A stretch of DNA of 64,000 nt from contig CALLQI010000014.1 in the NCBI GenBank assembly GCA_938014885.1, positions 1-64,000 on the forward strand. Reading direction: 5' to 3'. The position numbers and the translations under genes were made by a program. Source of the stretch: an uncultured bacterium (GTDB lineage: Bacteria > Planctomycetota > UBA8742 > UBA2392). This document shows, piece by piece, positions 45,308 through 54,190 of this stretch. Position 1 is the first letter of the stretch; every line of letters starts with the position of its first letter. Below the pieces are notes generated by a model. It was not told where the DNA came from and made no database searches. It worked only from the letters and a program-made list of their open reading frames with translations.

Positions 45308-46789
45308 ATGCGAAAACTGTCACTTGTGGTTGGCGCACTGCTTTGTGCGGTGCTTGCGGCCTGCGGCGGCGAGAACTCCGGCGGCTCCGCGTCATCGTCC
45401 GATTCTTCGTCCAGTTCATCTTCGGATTCGTCCTCCAGCACTTCGTCCAGTTCCGCGTCGGGCAACGCTGCCGGCAACGCAACCAACGCGCCCGCAAACG
45501 CAGACGCCGGCGATCCCGACCCGGCGCCCCCGCCGCCTGACCCGGCACCCGTCGATCCCAAGCCGCCGGCCCCGACGCCGCTGCCGGACATGCCGGAACT
45601 GTTCATTGAGGGCTGGTATCGCGCGCCGGGCGGTGTCGCGACCATGGAGTTCCCCGAATTGCCCGAAGGCTGGACGCTGCGCTATGCCGATACCAAAGCC
45701 GGCCGCACGGTGCAGTTGACACGTCAAGGGGCGCTGCTCACGTTCACGTTTGTGCCTTCCACTGCCAAAGAGCTTGAGGCCACTGATCTGAAGCTGGCAC
45801 AGGCCGTGGCGCTGATTGCCGCGCAGGACATTGTTAAAGAGCTTCCTTACCTCAAGGCCACGCGCAACGCCGATGACCTGCCGCTCAAGGGCGGCTTTGC
45901 GGCCGCGCGCTTTCTTGAGGGCAAATCCGAGGCCGGCCACGATGAAGTCGTGATTGTCGCCGCTGTCGCCGACGGCAACGCCGTGGTGGTGTGTCTGTGC
46001 CGCGCATTGAAGTCGCTGCTCGATGAAGCCTGGGGCAAACTGGGCGGCGTGGCGCTGGAAAGCGCCAAAGTCGGCAAGCACGTGCCGCGACTGCCTGACA
46101 TGAAGCCTGATGTGAAGCTCAGCGGCATCTGGCAGGGGCCCACGGACTGGGATTTCAGCAACACGGTAGGCAACCGGTACCGCTGGTTGGTCGCCGACCC
46201 GCGCGGCTGGTTCCACGAACGCACCCTGTACACCGAGCGCGAGCTTGACCTAGAGGCCATGTACCAATGGCGCCCCAACCTGGTGAAGCGCTATCGCATC
46301 CGCGACGGCAACTTCGAGCAGCTCGATGCCGAGGGCAAGATGGAGAAGTTCTGGCACTTCAAACAGCAGGGTGAAGTGATTTTCTTTGGGACCATGCGCT
46401 ACGACCCGATCCAGCGGCAAGGCGAGCTGACACTGGACGGCTGCTGGGAGGCGAGCACCTATTACGTCAACCAGGGCTACGGAGACACGTTCACGTTCAG
46501 CAGCAGCTCGCGCTACTTCTTCACCAAAGACGGCAAGTTCAGCATGGACAGTTTTTCCGCCATGAGCAGCGTCGATGACCCGAATTTTCCGTCGGTTGAC
46601 GGATTCCGAAGCTGGGCCCACGCCCACAGCGAAACGCCACTGCGCCACGGCCGCTACAAGATCGTCGGCAACCTGCTGCTGCTCGCGTTTGCAGACGGCC
46701 GTCGCGCAACCAAGGTCATCACCTTCAGCGAAGGAAAAGACCTGGGCCTGGCATTCATCTCAGGCTCGCCGTACCTGATCCAGGAGTGA
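45308..46789 (+). CDS. Lipoprotein with Ser-rich and Pro-rich linkers
   Basis: 493 aa from the ATG at 45308. Lipobox L-A-A-C with Cys19, then about 35 residues of nearly pure serine, then an Ala/Asn and a Pro/Asp linker to residue ~95, a flexible stalk. The ~400-residue remainder has a lipocalin-like or jellyroll appearance with many aromatic residues (W-R-P-N-L-V-K-R-Y-R-I-R-D-G-N-F, F-S-S-S-S-R-Y-F-F). No named family. A terminator separates it from the downstream thioredoxin-like gene. Confidence 0.8.
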   Translation: MRKLSLVVGALLCAVLAACGGENSGGSASSSDSSSSSSSDSSSSTSSSSASGNAAGNATNAPANADAGDPDPAPPPPDPAPVDPKPPAPTPLPDMPELFIEGWYRAPGGVATMEFPELPEGWTLRYADTKAGRTVQLTRQGALLTFTFVPSTAKELEATDLKLAQAVALIAAQDIVKELPYLKATRNADDLPLKGGFAAARFLEGKSEAGHDEVVIVAAVADGNAVVVCLCRALKSLLDEAWGKLGGVALESAKVGKHVPRLPDMKPDVKLSGIWQGPTDWDFSNTVGNRYRWLVADPRGWFHERTLYTERELDLEAMYQWRPNLVKRYRIRDGNFEQLDAEGKMEKFWHFKQQGEVIFFGTMRYDPIQRQGELTLDGCWEASTYYVNQGYGDTFTFSSSSRYFFTKDGKFSMDSFSAMSSVDDPNFPSVDGFRSWAHAHSETPLRHGRYKIVGNLLLLAFADGRRATKVITFSEGKDLGLAFISGSPYLIQE

Positions 46790-46856
46790 AAGCTGCCGTT
46801 TTGGCGCAAGTTTTGGGTGGTGAAAGCGGCCTCAGGAACGTAACAGGGGCCGTGGT

Positions 46857-46880
46857 GCGGGCCTTCGCCCGCCTTTTCTT
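46857..46880 (+). terminator. Terminator between the lipoprotein and thioredoxin-like genes
   Basis: GCGGGC, loop CTTC, GCCCGC, then CTTTTCTTT. The gene that follows has its ribosome site (AGGAG) just after the T-run, so it may use a promoter close by or depend on read-through. Confidence 0.75.
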
Positions 46881-46894
46881 TCCAGGAGATCGAT

Positions 46895-47899
46895 ATGCGC
46901 GGGACATGGGCGCTCGGTCTGGTTGCCCTTGCGTTGCTTGCTGCCCCGGCCCTGAAGGCTGAAGGCGAAGCAACCACAGGCATCCAGTGGACCGACGATT
47001 TGCCGAAGGCCTACGAAACGGCCAAGGCAGAAAAGAAGTACGTTTTCATCGAATTCACCGCCACGTGGTGAGGCCCCTGCAAACGGCTGGCACGGGATGT
47101 CTGGCCGGATGAAGAACTGGGCAAGATTGTGGCAAAGCAGTTCGTCCCGGTAATGATTTACCAGGACAAGAACGAAGAAGTGAACAAGCCGATCCTCGAG
47201 AAGTTCGCGGTTCGCGCGTTCCCCACCTTTGTGATCACCGATGGCGCGGGCACCGAGCTCAGCCGCAGCGTGGGCGCCCCCTTCAGCACCGTCGAAGACG
47301 CGCGCAAGTGGTTCCCCAAGACCGCCGACGCGCTGGCAAACCTCAGCACCTATGAGGCCGCGCACAAGGAAAAACCGGAAGACCTGGACGCCGGCCTGAA
47401 GCTGGCCGAAGTCTATGGCGCGCTCGGCCGTAACACCGACGCGATCGCGCTGTACGAAAAGTTCGGCGCCAAGCTCGAGAAGACCGACAAGCGTTTCGTG
47501 GACATGAAGCTCGGCCACGCCGACGCGCTCATGGGCACCATGGACCGCAAGAACCAGATGGAAGTGCTGGGCAAGATGCGCAAGATTTACGACGAAGTGC
47601 TGCCCGACCTGGTGAAGGCCAAGGACGAGCGCGCGGTTGAGCCGGGCATCCTGAACGGCCGCATCAAGGACGCACTGAAGGAACACGCCGAAGGCCGCAA
47701 GGACCTGAAGGCGCTGATTGAAGCGTTCCCGAAGTCGGACCGCCTGAAGGAAATGAAGTTCTGGTCGGCCCTGGTCGCCACCAACGGTGACGAAAAGGAA
47801 GCCGGCATCGCGGAGCTTGAGGCACTGGTGAAGGAAGGCCCCGAAGACGACCAGTGGGTCAAATCCGCCAGCAGCACCCTGACCCGCCTGAAGAAGTAG
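46895..47899 (+). CDS. Secreted thioredoxin-fold protein with in-frame TGA in its redox motif (probable selenoprotein, UxxC)
   Basis: 334 aa if TGA is decoded. ATG 46895 is preceded by AGGAG. Signal peptide ~1-22; thioredoxin fold ~30-150; helical, TPR-like C-terminal half. Residues 52-63 read I-E-F-T-A-T-W-(TGA)-G-P-C-K: TGA at 47069-47071 (codon 59) replaces the first cysteine of W-C-G-P-C. The frame stays open for 276 more codons, including the cis-Pro region F-P-T-F-V-I-T. TGA ends many other genes here, including the one just upstream, so a changed genetic code is unlikely. Selenocysteine in U-x-x-C thioredoxin-like proteins is known in other bacteria. Alternatives: a nonsense mutation or TGC/TGT-to-TGA sequence error. 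An in-frame GTG at 47129 would omit the whole active site and has no ribosome site. Selenoprotein machinery must be elsewhere in the genome. Confidence 0.8.
47069..47071 (+). other. In-frame TGA, candidate selenocysteine codon
   Basis: Codon 59 of the thioredoxin-like gene, between TGG (Trp58) and GGC CCC TGC (Gly-Pro-Cys62). Position and context match the first active-site cysteine. Confidence 0.7.
47084..47107 (+). promoter_or_regulatory. Candidate bacterial SECIS stem-loop
   Basis: CGGCUGG (47084-47090) pairs with CUGGCCG (47101-47107): seven pairs, two of them G-U. The 10-nt apical loop CACGGGAUGU begins 20 nt after the TGA, inside the roughly 16-37 nt window reported for bacterial SECIS loops, and contains G residues. 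It lies within the coding sequence, as bacterial SECIS elements do. An alternative fold (CCCUGC with GCACGGG) competes. Confidence 0.5.
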
Positions 47900-47916
47900 T
47901 TTGCCTGTGTAACGTC

Positions 47917-47952
47917 AACCGGCGCGCCTTGGGGCGCGCCGGTTTGCGTTTG
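47917..47952. terminator. Bidirectional terminator between the thioredoxin-like and RNase H genes
   Basis: AACCGGCGCGCC, loop TTGG, GGCGCGCCGGTT, a perfect 12-bp stem followed by TGCGTTTG; between convergent genes. Confidence 0.85.
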
Positions 47953-47976
47953 CGCCGGTTCGCCTGTGAAAGACTC

Positions 47977-48963
47977 TCACCGGCTGCGCACGATCCGGTT
48001 GTCGGGGATGCCGATCGCGTCGCGCAGATTGCGCGTGTCCTGCAGCCAGCGCTTGCCGTCGGTGTAGTAGCCGGCCGTAGGCTTCAGCGCGCCATCGTGC
48101 TGCGCCCACCACTGGTTGAACTGCTGCATCATCACTTCGCGCACGTACTTGGCGCCCATGCTGGCAAGCGCCACGGGCAGTGTGCGCGACTCACCCTTCT
48201 CGGCAAACGCGATGAACAGCCGCGGCTGGCCTTCCACCGACGGGATGCTGAGCTCATAGGTGCTGAGCTTCGGCGACTCGAACAGAGCGGTGATGTCGCA
48301 TTCAGGGAACTCGGCGTGCAGCGCGTGTCCGTAACGTTCGCGACCGCCCTGCCGGTCGCAGAACACCGCCATGTGGCGCTGGCGGCCCCACAGGTCGGCG
48401 ATCACGCGGCAGATCACCTCGAACTCGGCCTTGCTTTTGCTTTCCAGGCGGCCGATCGCGCGGTTGAACTCGCCTTCCAGCAACGGAGTTACGCCAAACG
48501 CGCGCAGCTTCACCTGCGCGGCATCGAGCAGGCGTGCGATGGACTGCGCCCGCAGCCGCGAGCGATCCAGCCCGGCCTCAAGCGGAAAGGGCCGCGGCGG
48601 GGCACTGTACCAGTCATAGTTTGAAGACTTCTCGCGTTGCAGCGGGCACAGCCCGGCGTGCAGCGCGTCCCAGCTTGACGTGTCAAGGCCTGCCGCTGCG
48701 GCCCAGGCCAGCACTTCTTCTTCCAGCGCGCTGACACCCTTGGCGGGCGTGTACAGCTTCTTGCTGTCGCAGACCACCGGGCGCTTCTTGCGCTCGGCCG
48801 GTTCGCGGCCGATACCGGCGACTTGCCACAAGTCGTGATTCACCAGCGCGTCGGGCTTCAACGCTGCAGGAAGCTGGAAGGCCGCATAGCCCACCGTGAG
48901 CGGGCCAAGGATGGGACCGAGGCCGGCCTCATCAATGCCGAGGATGAAATCGTAGGCGTGCAC
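47977..48963 (-). CDS. Ribonuclease HII-like protein, extended
   Basis: 328 aa, well above the ~200 of typical RNase HII. The N terminus I-L-G-I-D-E-A-G-L-G-P-I-L-G-P-L matches the RNase HII/HIII catalytic motif (G-I-D-E-A-G-R-G), and C-D-S-K-K-L, V-F-C-D-R-Q-G-G and L-P-V-A-L-A-S-M-G-A-K-Y-V-R-E fit the later conserved blocks (the last like the A-S-I-x-A-K-V-x-R-D block). The extra ~120 residues form an insert after the first block. It would cut RNA in RNA-DNA hybrids. Whether this is the housekeeping enzyme or a divergent homologue is open. Confidence 0.82.
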   Translation of the reverse strand: MHAYDFILGIDEAGLGPILGPLTVGYAAFQLPAALKPDALVNHDLWQVAGIGREPAERKKRPVVCDSKKLYTPAKGVSALEEEVLAWAAAAGLDTSSWDALHAGLCPLQREKSSNYDWYSAPPRPFPLEAGLDRSRLRAQSIARLLDAAQVKLRAFGVTPLLEGEFNRAIGRLESKSKAEFEVICRVIADLWGRQRHMAVFCDRQGGRERYGHALHAEFPECDITALFESPKLSTYELSIPSVEGQPRLFIAFAEKGESRTLPVALASMGAKYVREVMMQQFNQWWAQHDGALKPTAGYYTDGKRWLQDTRNLRDAIGIPDNRIVRSR

Positions 48964-49050
48964 GGGCGCATTGTGCGTGTGGCCGTGTGCGCGGGCATTG
49001 TTGTGCGATGATTGTGGGAAGCTGTCAGCAACGGAAGGGTCAGTGCGGAA

Positions 49051-49755
49051 CTATTCAGCGTACTTGGCCCAACTGGTGATGTCGTCGCCGCGGCCGTACT
49101 CGTTGATGCCGTTTTCGCCGAAGCTCCAGAGCACGTAGTCGGTCGGATAGCTGCCGGTAGTGGGGTGGCGCAGCTTGTCCTGGGCTTCGGTGGGCTGGAT
49201 CAGTTCGGTGCTGCCGTCGGCCTTGGTGACGCTGTAGCGGAAGCCGCCCATGCGCACGTCGGCGATGTTGAGGTACACAAGCGGGTTGCCCCAGGCATCC
49301 ACGATTTCGAACAGGTCGCGTGCGGTGGCGTCTTCGATGTCCAGCGCGGTCGGGGCGAACGCGCCGTCGATCAACGTGTCGATATCGAGGTTCACGCGCC
49401 GGGTGTCGTCGGCGAACAGCGGGCCGTCAAGGTACGGGCCCTGCTCGCGCCGTGAGCGCAACGCGATCACGAGGGTTTCGATGCCGACGTTGGTTTCATT
49501 GGGGTCGCCAATGCTGGGCGCGCCCATCAACTGGCCCAGGTCGCGCAATGTGGTCGGCGGCGCCTGGCCCCAGCGCGTCTTGTAGCTTTCGATGTTGGCC
49601 TTGAGGGTTTCGATTGTGGCCTTGGTCTGGGCCTCTTCGCTTTTGCTGAAGACACCGCTGAGCGCCACGGCCATCACGGCCACCAGCAGCACGATGATGC
49701 CGATGACGATCATCAGCTCAACCAGTGTGAAGCCTGCTGTGCGCGTGCGCGCCAT
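49051..49755 (-). CDS. GspG-type pseudopilin
   Basis: 234 aa. Type IV prepilin leader A-R-T-R-T-A-G with cleavage before F-T-L-V-E-L-M-I-V-I-G; the conserved Glu is residue 5 of the mature protein. The rest is a C-terminal GspG-like domain with D-A-W-G-N-P-L-V-Y (the D-x-W-G-x-P-x-x-Y hallmark) and a late W-S-F-G-E-N-G block. It would be the major pseudopilin of a type II secretion-like machine. Its ATG directly abuts the stop of the upstream TPR gene. Confidence 0.92.
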   Translation of the reverse strand: MARTRTAGFTLVELMIVIGIIVLLVAVMAVALSGVFSKSEEAQTKATIETLKANIESYKTRWGQAPPTTLRDLGQLMGAPSIGDPNETNVGIETLVIALRSRREQGPYLDGPLFADDTRRVNLDIDTLIDGAFAPTALDIEDATARDLFEIVDAWGNPLVYLNIADVRMGGFRYSVTKADGSTELIQPTEAQDKLRHPTTGSYPTDYVLWSFGENGINEYGRGDDITSWAKYAE

Positions 49756-52671
49756 TTACTTTGCCCTGCTGAGGCCGCCGTCAAAGATGAACTTCACGCG
49801 CTCGACCTGCATTGTGCCCTTAGCGCCGCGGAAGCCGTGGGTAAAGAAGCCGCAGGCCATGGACAGCGCCTGGTTGTTGAAGTCCTTCTTGGTCAGGTCA
49901 TCCAGCGTGACGTTGAGCTTGATCTCGTAGCCGTTGATCACAGCGAAGTATTCCACGTCACTCAGGTTAGGCGTCAGCTTGCGGCGCAGTGACAGGTTCA
50001 GCCGGTCTTCGGCGGTCAGCGGCAAGCCGCCGTACTGGTTGACGTCAATCGTGCCGCTGTCTTTGGTTTCTTCCAGTTGCTGGGCACCGTCGGTCTTGAA
50101 GCGGCGGGTTTCGTAGCGCACGGCACCCTGGTCGTCGATGAACAGCATGACTGTTGCCAGCGGCCGCGGGGTGCCGCTGCTTTTGCTGTACTTCGTCAAA
50201 TGGATGCCGCGGGTGTAGCCGTTTTCGCCGACCTGCACGATCTGGGCCTCAAATCCGGTCAGCGTCGCATTGGGCTGTTCCTGCTCGATGCGGCTGACCA
50301 CGCCAGTATCGGTCTGGTTGATGCCGAAGTTCAGTTTGCCTTCCTTGATGAAGACGGTCTTGGCAAAGCCCACGTCGGGCTTGGGCACGCGCGCCAGCAG
50401 CCACTTGCCGTGATGGTCGTCGCGGCTGTCGACGTTGAATTCGTCTTCGTCAAAGTACTGGCGCTGGTTTTCATCAATGCGGCGCAGCCAGTCTTTGGCG
50501 TAGGCCAATGCGCTGCTTTTGGAGTACTCGTCCATGCGGTTGCGATCGACGAAGTTGTCAACGCCGGCGGCGCGGGTGATGTGCGTTTCAAAAGCCTTGC
50601 GCGCAGCCTCGTGTTCGCCAAGTGAGTACAGTGCGAAGGCGTACACGTTGTAGGCCGCGAGACTGGGGATGGCCGCGTGCAGTTGCTCAGTGCTCAGCAG
50701 CAGTTCCGAGCGCTTGGCCAGCACACGGTCCAGTTCATCAATCAGCTGGCGGGCCAGGTCGCGACCCTTTTGCAGATAGGCGCGGCGCACGGACTCAGCG
50801 TCTGTCCGGTTATTGATGGTCAGCGGCGCGGTCTCGGCCAGGCGCAGTTGCAGGGTTGCCAGCGCCAGCGTCGTGGCCGGCTGCGAATCGTTGATCTGCA
50901 GTGAAGCCGTGAAGAATGCCGCGGCCTCTTTCATCGGCGGCACCATTTCGCCGGCGTAGTCAACTTCTTCACCGGCCTGGATGCGGATCGCCAGCGACGT
51001 GCGCACGCCCTCAATGTCCAGCAGCGCGATTTCGCCCAGCGACGAAAGCGCCGGGTAGAATGTGGGCTCAAATTTCACGCAGCGTTCGAGGTGTTCCTTG
51101 GCTTGCAGCGTACTGCCGGCCTTCAACAGCAGTTGCGCAGCCGCAAAGTTCAGCAGCACATGGCGCGGGTTGATCTCAAGCCCGGCGTTGTAGGCCTGCA
51201 TGGCTTCACGGAACATCGCGATGCGTTGGTACAGGCGGCCCTCGGCCAGGTAGGGCTCGGCCGAAAGCGGGTCAAGCGCCTTGGCGGCCTCAAGGAAGCG
51301 CAGGGCTTCTGCGCTGGGTTTGCCCGGCTGCTCGGGGCGCTGGCTGGTGAACTGGCCTTCGGTTTGCGCGTGCAGCATCAATGCGCGGGCCATCAGCGGG
51401 TTCAGCGGGAATGCGGTGCCGGGTTGCGGCATGGTGTAGCCCAAGGCTTCTTTCCAGAAGGTCAACCCGCGCAGGATGTCGCGGGCCTTGATAGCGTCGG
51501 ACTTTTCGCCGCCCTGGCGCGCGGGCAGCCCGCGCTGCAGCAGCATGGTGGCCAGCAGCACCTGGCCGGCGTCCCAGCTTGGGTTTCCGGCGGGGATGGA
51601 GGCAATGGCGCCTTCGGCCTCTTTCATGCGCATCAGCTTGAACTCGAGTTCGGCCAGCGTGTATTGGGCCCGGCCCAGTTCCGTGGCGGCGTCAGTCTGG
51701 TACACGACGCTGCCGTCCTGCGGGGCTGCGGTCAGCGTTGCGATCAGCGCGTTCAGTTCAGTGCGGGCCGATTCGTAGTCGCCGCTGGTGATAAGACAAC
51801 TGGCCAGCAGATGCAGCGCTTCGGTGTGGTTGCGCGCCTGGCCCAGATAGGCGACGGCGTCTTCGTACAGGCGCAGGCGTTCAACGAAAATGCGGCCGAC
51901 GGCCAGCGCGAAGCGCTCGCGATCTGGCGATTCCACCCCGGCCTGCAATGCGGCCAGGTACGTGCTTAGTTCGGCGTCCAGGTTGTGGCGGTCGCGGTGG
52001 AACTTCGCGAGCTCGTCATAAATCTCGGGCAGCTTGGGGTTGGCATTGCGAACGTAGACAAACTGGTTCTGGTAGAAAGTCGCGAACTCGTTGCGCTCTT
52101 CGGGCGTGAAGCCTTCGTCGAGGTTGTCAAGGTTTTCGATAATGGTCTTGTGCTTGGCTTCCCAGTCTTTCACGGCCTGACGCCGCGCGTCGCCTTCCTG
52201 GCGCGTCACGTAGGCCTCAAACACGTCCACCCAGGTCTGCGGGTAGCCCTTGAACTCAACTGCGGCCGCGGGCATCCAGTAAATGCGGCGCTTCTCATCC
52301 ACCACGTTCAGATTGTCGGCGCGCGGCTGCTTGGGGTTGATCGCATAGAAGTAAAAGCGCGTACCCTCAGGCGCGCTGCCGCGGCCGTACTTGGCGTAGG
52401 CGTCGCGCCAGGGCTGCACCAGGTAGCGCTTGGCCAGGCCGGTGCGCTGCCAGCGTTCAAGGTTCAGGCGGAAGTCGCCTTCGCTGGCGCCCTGCAGCGT
52501 GCCACCGTTTCGGTCGCTGTACTTGATCGGGCGCACTTCCCATTCACGGTTGGCGCCGTCGGCCTGCACGACGAGATAGCGTCGCGGCTTCTCATCAATC
52601 GAGACCTGGGCAAATGCCGGCAAGGCGAACAACACCAGCAAAGCGGCAAGGCTGATGATTCTGGTGTTCAT
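49756..52671 (-). CDS. Giant secreted TPR protein of the pilus-like cluster
   Basis: 971 aa from the ATG at 52671, which gives a clean signal peptide (ending F-A-Q). About 700 residues of TPR-like helical repeats follow (A-L-A-V-G-R-I-F-V-E-R-L-R-L-Y-E-D-A-V-A-Y-L-G), then a beta-rich C-terminal part (~790-971). It lies between a small membrane protein and the GspG gene in one minus-strand run. TPR proteins such as PilF serve as pilotins in type IV pilus systems; this one is far larger, so the role is inferred from context only. Confidence 0.8.
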   Translation of the reverse strand: MNTRIISLAALLVLFALPAFAQVSIDEKPRRYLVVQADGANREWEVRPIKYSDRNGGTLQGASEGDFRLNLERWQRTGLAKRYLVQPWRDAYAKYGRGSAPEGTRFYFYAINPKQPRADNLNVVDEKRRIYWMPAAAVEFKGYPQTWVDVFEAYVTRQEGDARRQAVKDWEAKHKTIIENLDNLDEGFTPEERNEFATFYQNQFVYVRNANPKLPEIYDELAKFHRDRHNLDAELSTYLAALQAGVESPDRERFALAVGRIFVERLRLYEDAVAYLGQARNHTEALHLLASCLITSGDYESARTELNALIATLTAAPQDGSVVYQTDAATELGRAQYTLAELEFKLMRMKEAEGAIASIPAGNPSWDAGQVLLATMLLQRGLPARQGGEKSDAIKARDILRGLTFWKEALGYTMPQPGTAFPLNPLMARALMLHAQTEGQFTSQRPEQPGKPSAEALRFLEAAKALDPLSAEPYLAEGRLYQRIAMFREAMQAYNAGLEINPRHVLLNFAAAQLLLKAGSTLQAKEHLERCVKFEPTFYPALSSLGEIALLDIEGVRTSLAIRIQAGEEVDYAGEMVPPMKEAAAFFTASLQINDSQPATTLALATLQLRLAETAPLTINNRTDAESVRRAYLQKGRDLARQLIDELDRVLAKRSELLLSTEQLHAAIPSLAAYNVYAFALYSLGEHEAARKAFETHITRAAGVDNFVDRNRMDEYSKSSALAYAKDWLRRIDENQRQYFDEDEFNVDSRDDHHGKWLLARVPKPDVGFAKTVFIKEGKLNFGINQTDTGVVSRIEQEQPNATLTGFEAQIVQVGENGYTRGIHLTKYSKSSGTPRPLATVMLFIDDQGAVRYETRRFKTDGAQQLEETKDSGTIDVNQYGGLPLTAEDRLNLSLRRKLTPNLSDVEYFAVINGYEIKLNVTLDDLTKKDFNNQALSMACGFFTHGFRGAKGTMQVERVKFIFDGGLSRAK

Positions 52672-52729
52672 GTGCGTCTTCCTGTGCTGCTGGCTGTGCT
52701 TGCCGGCGTGAGGCCCGGCGCACCATTCC

Positions 52730-53224
52730 CTAGTCTGTGAACTCGCTGCGGCTGATGTCGGCAAGGCTTACTGTGCGTGTATCGCGCGGTACGTAGCCGC
52801 GCAGTGCCCGCAGCGCCGGTGTGGGGCCTGCCGGCAAGTCAAAGTCGGGCATGGTGGTGAAGCCAGGCGACGACATCTCAAGCGGCGGCAAAGTCTTGTA
52901 CTCCTGCTGCGCTAACTGCCACGCGGAGCCCTTGGGCGGGCTGTAGCGGTCGGCCTCGTCAAAGAACGGGCGGTTCACTTGTGCCATGTCGATTTCGGTG
53001 GGGGGCACTTCGGGCGGCTTCTCGAGGCGCGTCAGGGTATACGTCGCCATCTGCGCCTCGATGCCGGAACGTTTGATGGCGGCCTCACGTTCTGTGGCGT
53101 CAATGTCGGAGATACCGCCGCCCAGCGGGCGGGCGTTCATGGCCACGAAACCGCAAGCGATGACGACGATGCCGAAGAGAATTTTCTCTTTCCAGTCGGC
53201 CAGCTTTTTCAGGATCTCGTCCAC
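52730..53224 (-). CDS. Small membrane protein of the pilus-like cluster
   Basis: 164 aa. One transmembrane helix near residues 13-31, then a Pro-rich periplasmic part (P-P-E-V-P-P-T-E-I-D). Its position after the PilO-like gene is that of PilP or GspC in related operons, but no motif confirms this. Unnamed. Confidence 0.7.
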   Translation of the reverse strand: MDEILKKLADWKEKILFGIVVIACGFVAMNARPLGGGISDIDATEREAAIKRSGIEAQMATYTLTRLEKPPEVPPTEIDMAQVNRPFFDEADRYSPPKGSAWQLAQQEYKTLPPLEMSSPGFTTMPDFDLPAGPTPALRALRGYVPRDTRTVSLADISRSEFTD

Positions 53225-53254
53225 AGCGGTCTCTCTTGTGTACTGCCTGCAAGG

Positions 53255-54190
53255 CTAACGGTTAAAGCTGCGCGGCCCCGTGGTGGTCTGCATCTGGCCT
53301 TCTGCGGGCTTCTCTTCGGGCCAGGTGCTGGTTTCGTTCACGCTCCAGGCCACGACCTTGATTCTCGCGTTGATCAGCGCGTCTTTGGGTTGCAGCAGGT
53401 CAGGCTTTTCAATCGTGAACGACTCTATGCCGAGGTAGCGGCCGCGCTGGTCGCCCTTTTCGGGGCGCTGCAGGTCCAGCAGCAGGCTGTACAGGGCCTG
53501 CTCGGTGCCCTGCACGTCGAACTCGAGGCCTTCGCCGGTCATGAAGGGCGGCTCGGTGCCGATGGGCTGCGCGGGCACTTTACGCGCAATCAGCTCCTGG
53601 CTGACGTTCACAAACTGCAACTTAAGCAGGCGCTGCACGCCGGTGCGTTCCACGCTGTAGGCCACGGTGCGCACAATGTCGAGCTTGCGCAGGAAGTCGG
53701 TCACCAGCTTCTGGTCAATGCTGGAGGCGTTGGTGGGCTCTTTGAAGCCGAACGCACCCTCTTCGCGTACGTCGGGCACGAAGTAGCGCTTGGGTCCCAG
53801 TTCCTGCTGTACTTCCAGCACGCGGCTGCGGTACAGCTGCTGGTATTCGCCGGTGGTGGCGCTGGCGCTGAGCGTGCCGGTGGTGAACTCCGGCGCGGTC
53901 ACGAAACTCAGGCGCTCGTTGCGGCCTTCGCTGACTGCGGCCGTGGCGCGGGCTTTGTCCTGCAACTTGCGGCCTTCGACGGTGGCGGGTTCGCCGTTGT
54001 ATTTCTTGGCATCTGCGAACAGCGCGTTGTAGTTGCGCGTCAACAGTGCCTTGGCGCTGCCTTGCGAAGTCTCAAGTGAACGCGCAAGGCCGCTCATCTG
54101 GCCGTTGGCGAAGATCAGCACGCCCAGCAGCACTGCCAGCACAATCAGGAAACGCGCGTGCTTCTTGAGAAGGCGGGTAAGCTGGCTCAT
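53255..54190 (-). CDS. PilO-like inner membrane assembly protein
   Basis: 311 aa, starting within the stop of the PilM-PilN gene (ATGA overlap). One N-terminal transmembrane helix (about 13-30), a coiled-coil-like segment, then an alpha/beta periplasmic domain. Size, topology and order after PilN fit PilO/GspM. The sequence has no short diagnostic motif, so the call rests on context. Confidence 0.7.
   Translation of the reverse strand: MSQLTRLLKKHARFLIVLAVLLGVLIFANGQMSGLARSLETSQGSAKALLTRNYNALFADAKKYNGEPATVEGRKLQDKARATAAVSEGRNERLSFVTAPEFTTGTLSASATTGEYQQLYRSRVLEVQQELGPKRYFVPDVREEGAFGFKEPTNASSIDQKLVTDFLRKLDIVRTVAYSVERTGVQRLLKLQFVNVSQELIARKVPAQPIGTEPPFMTGEGLEFDVQGTEQALYSLLLDLQRPEKGDQRGRYLGIESFTIEKPDLLQPKDALINARIKVVAWSVNETSTWPEEKPAEGQMQTTTGPRSFNR

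Noticed and set aside
47129..47899. Independent shorter gene starting at the GTG at 47129
   Set aside because: No ribosome site, and it would start inside a thioredoxin fold without its signal peptide or active site; the upstream frame across the TGA explains it better.
46895..47899. Genome-wide reassignment of TGA to an amino acid
   Set aside because: TGA ends several convincing genes here (for example at 16420-16422, 28049-28051, 46787-46789, and on the minus strand at 9436-9438).
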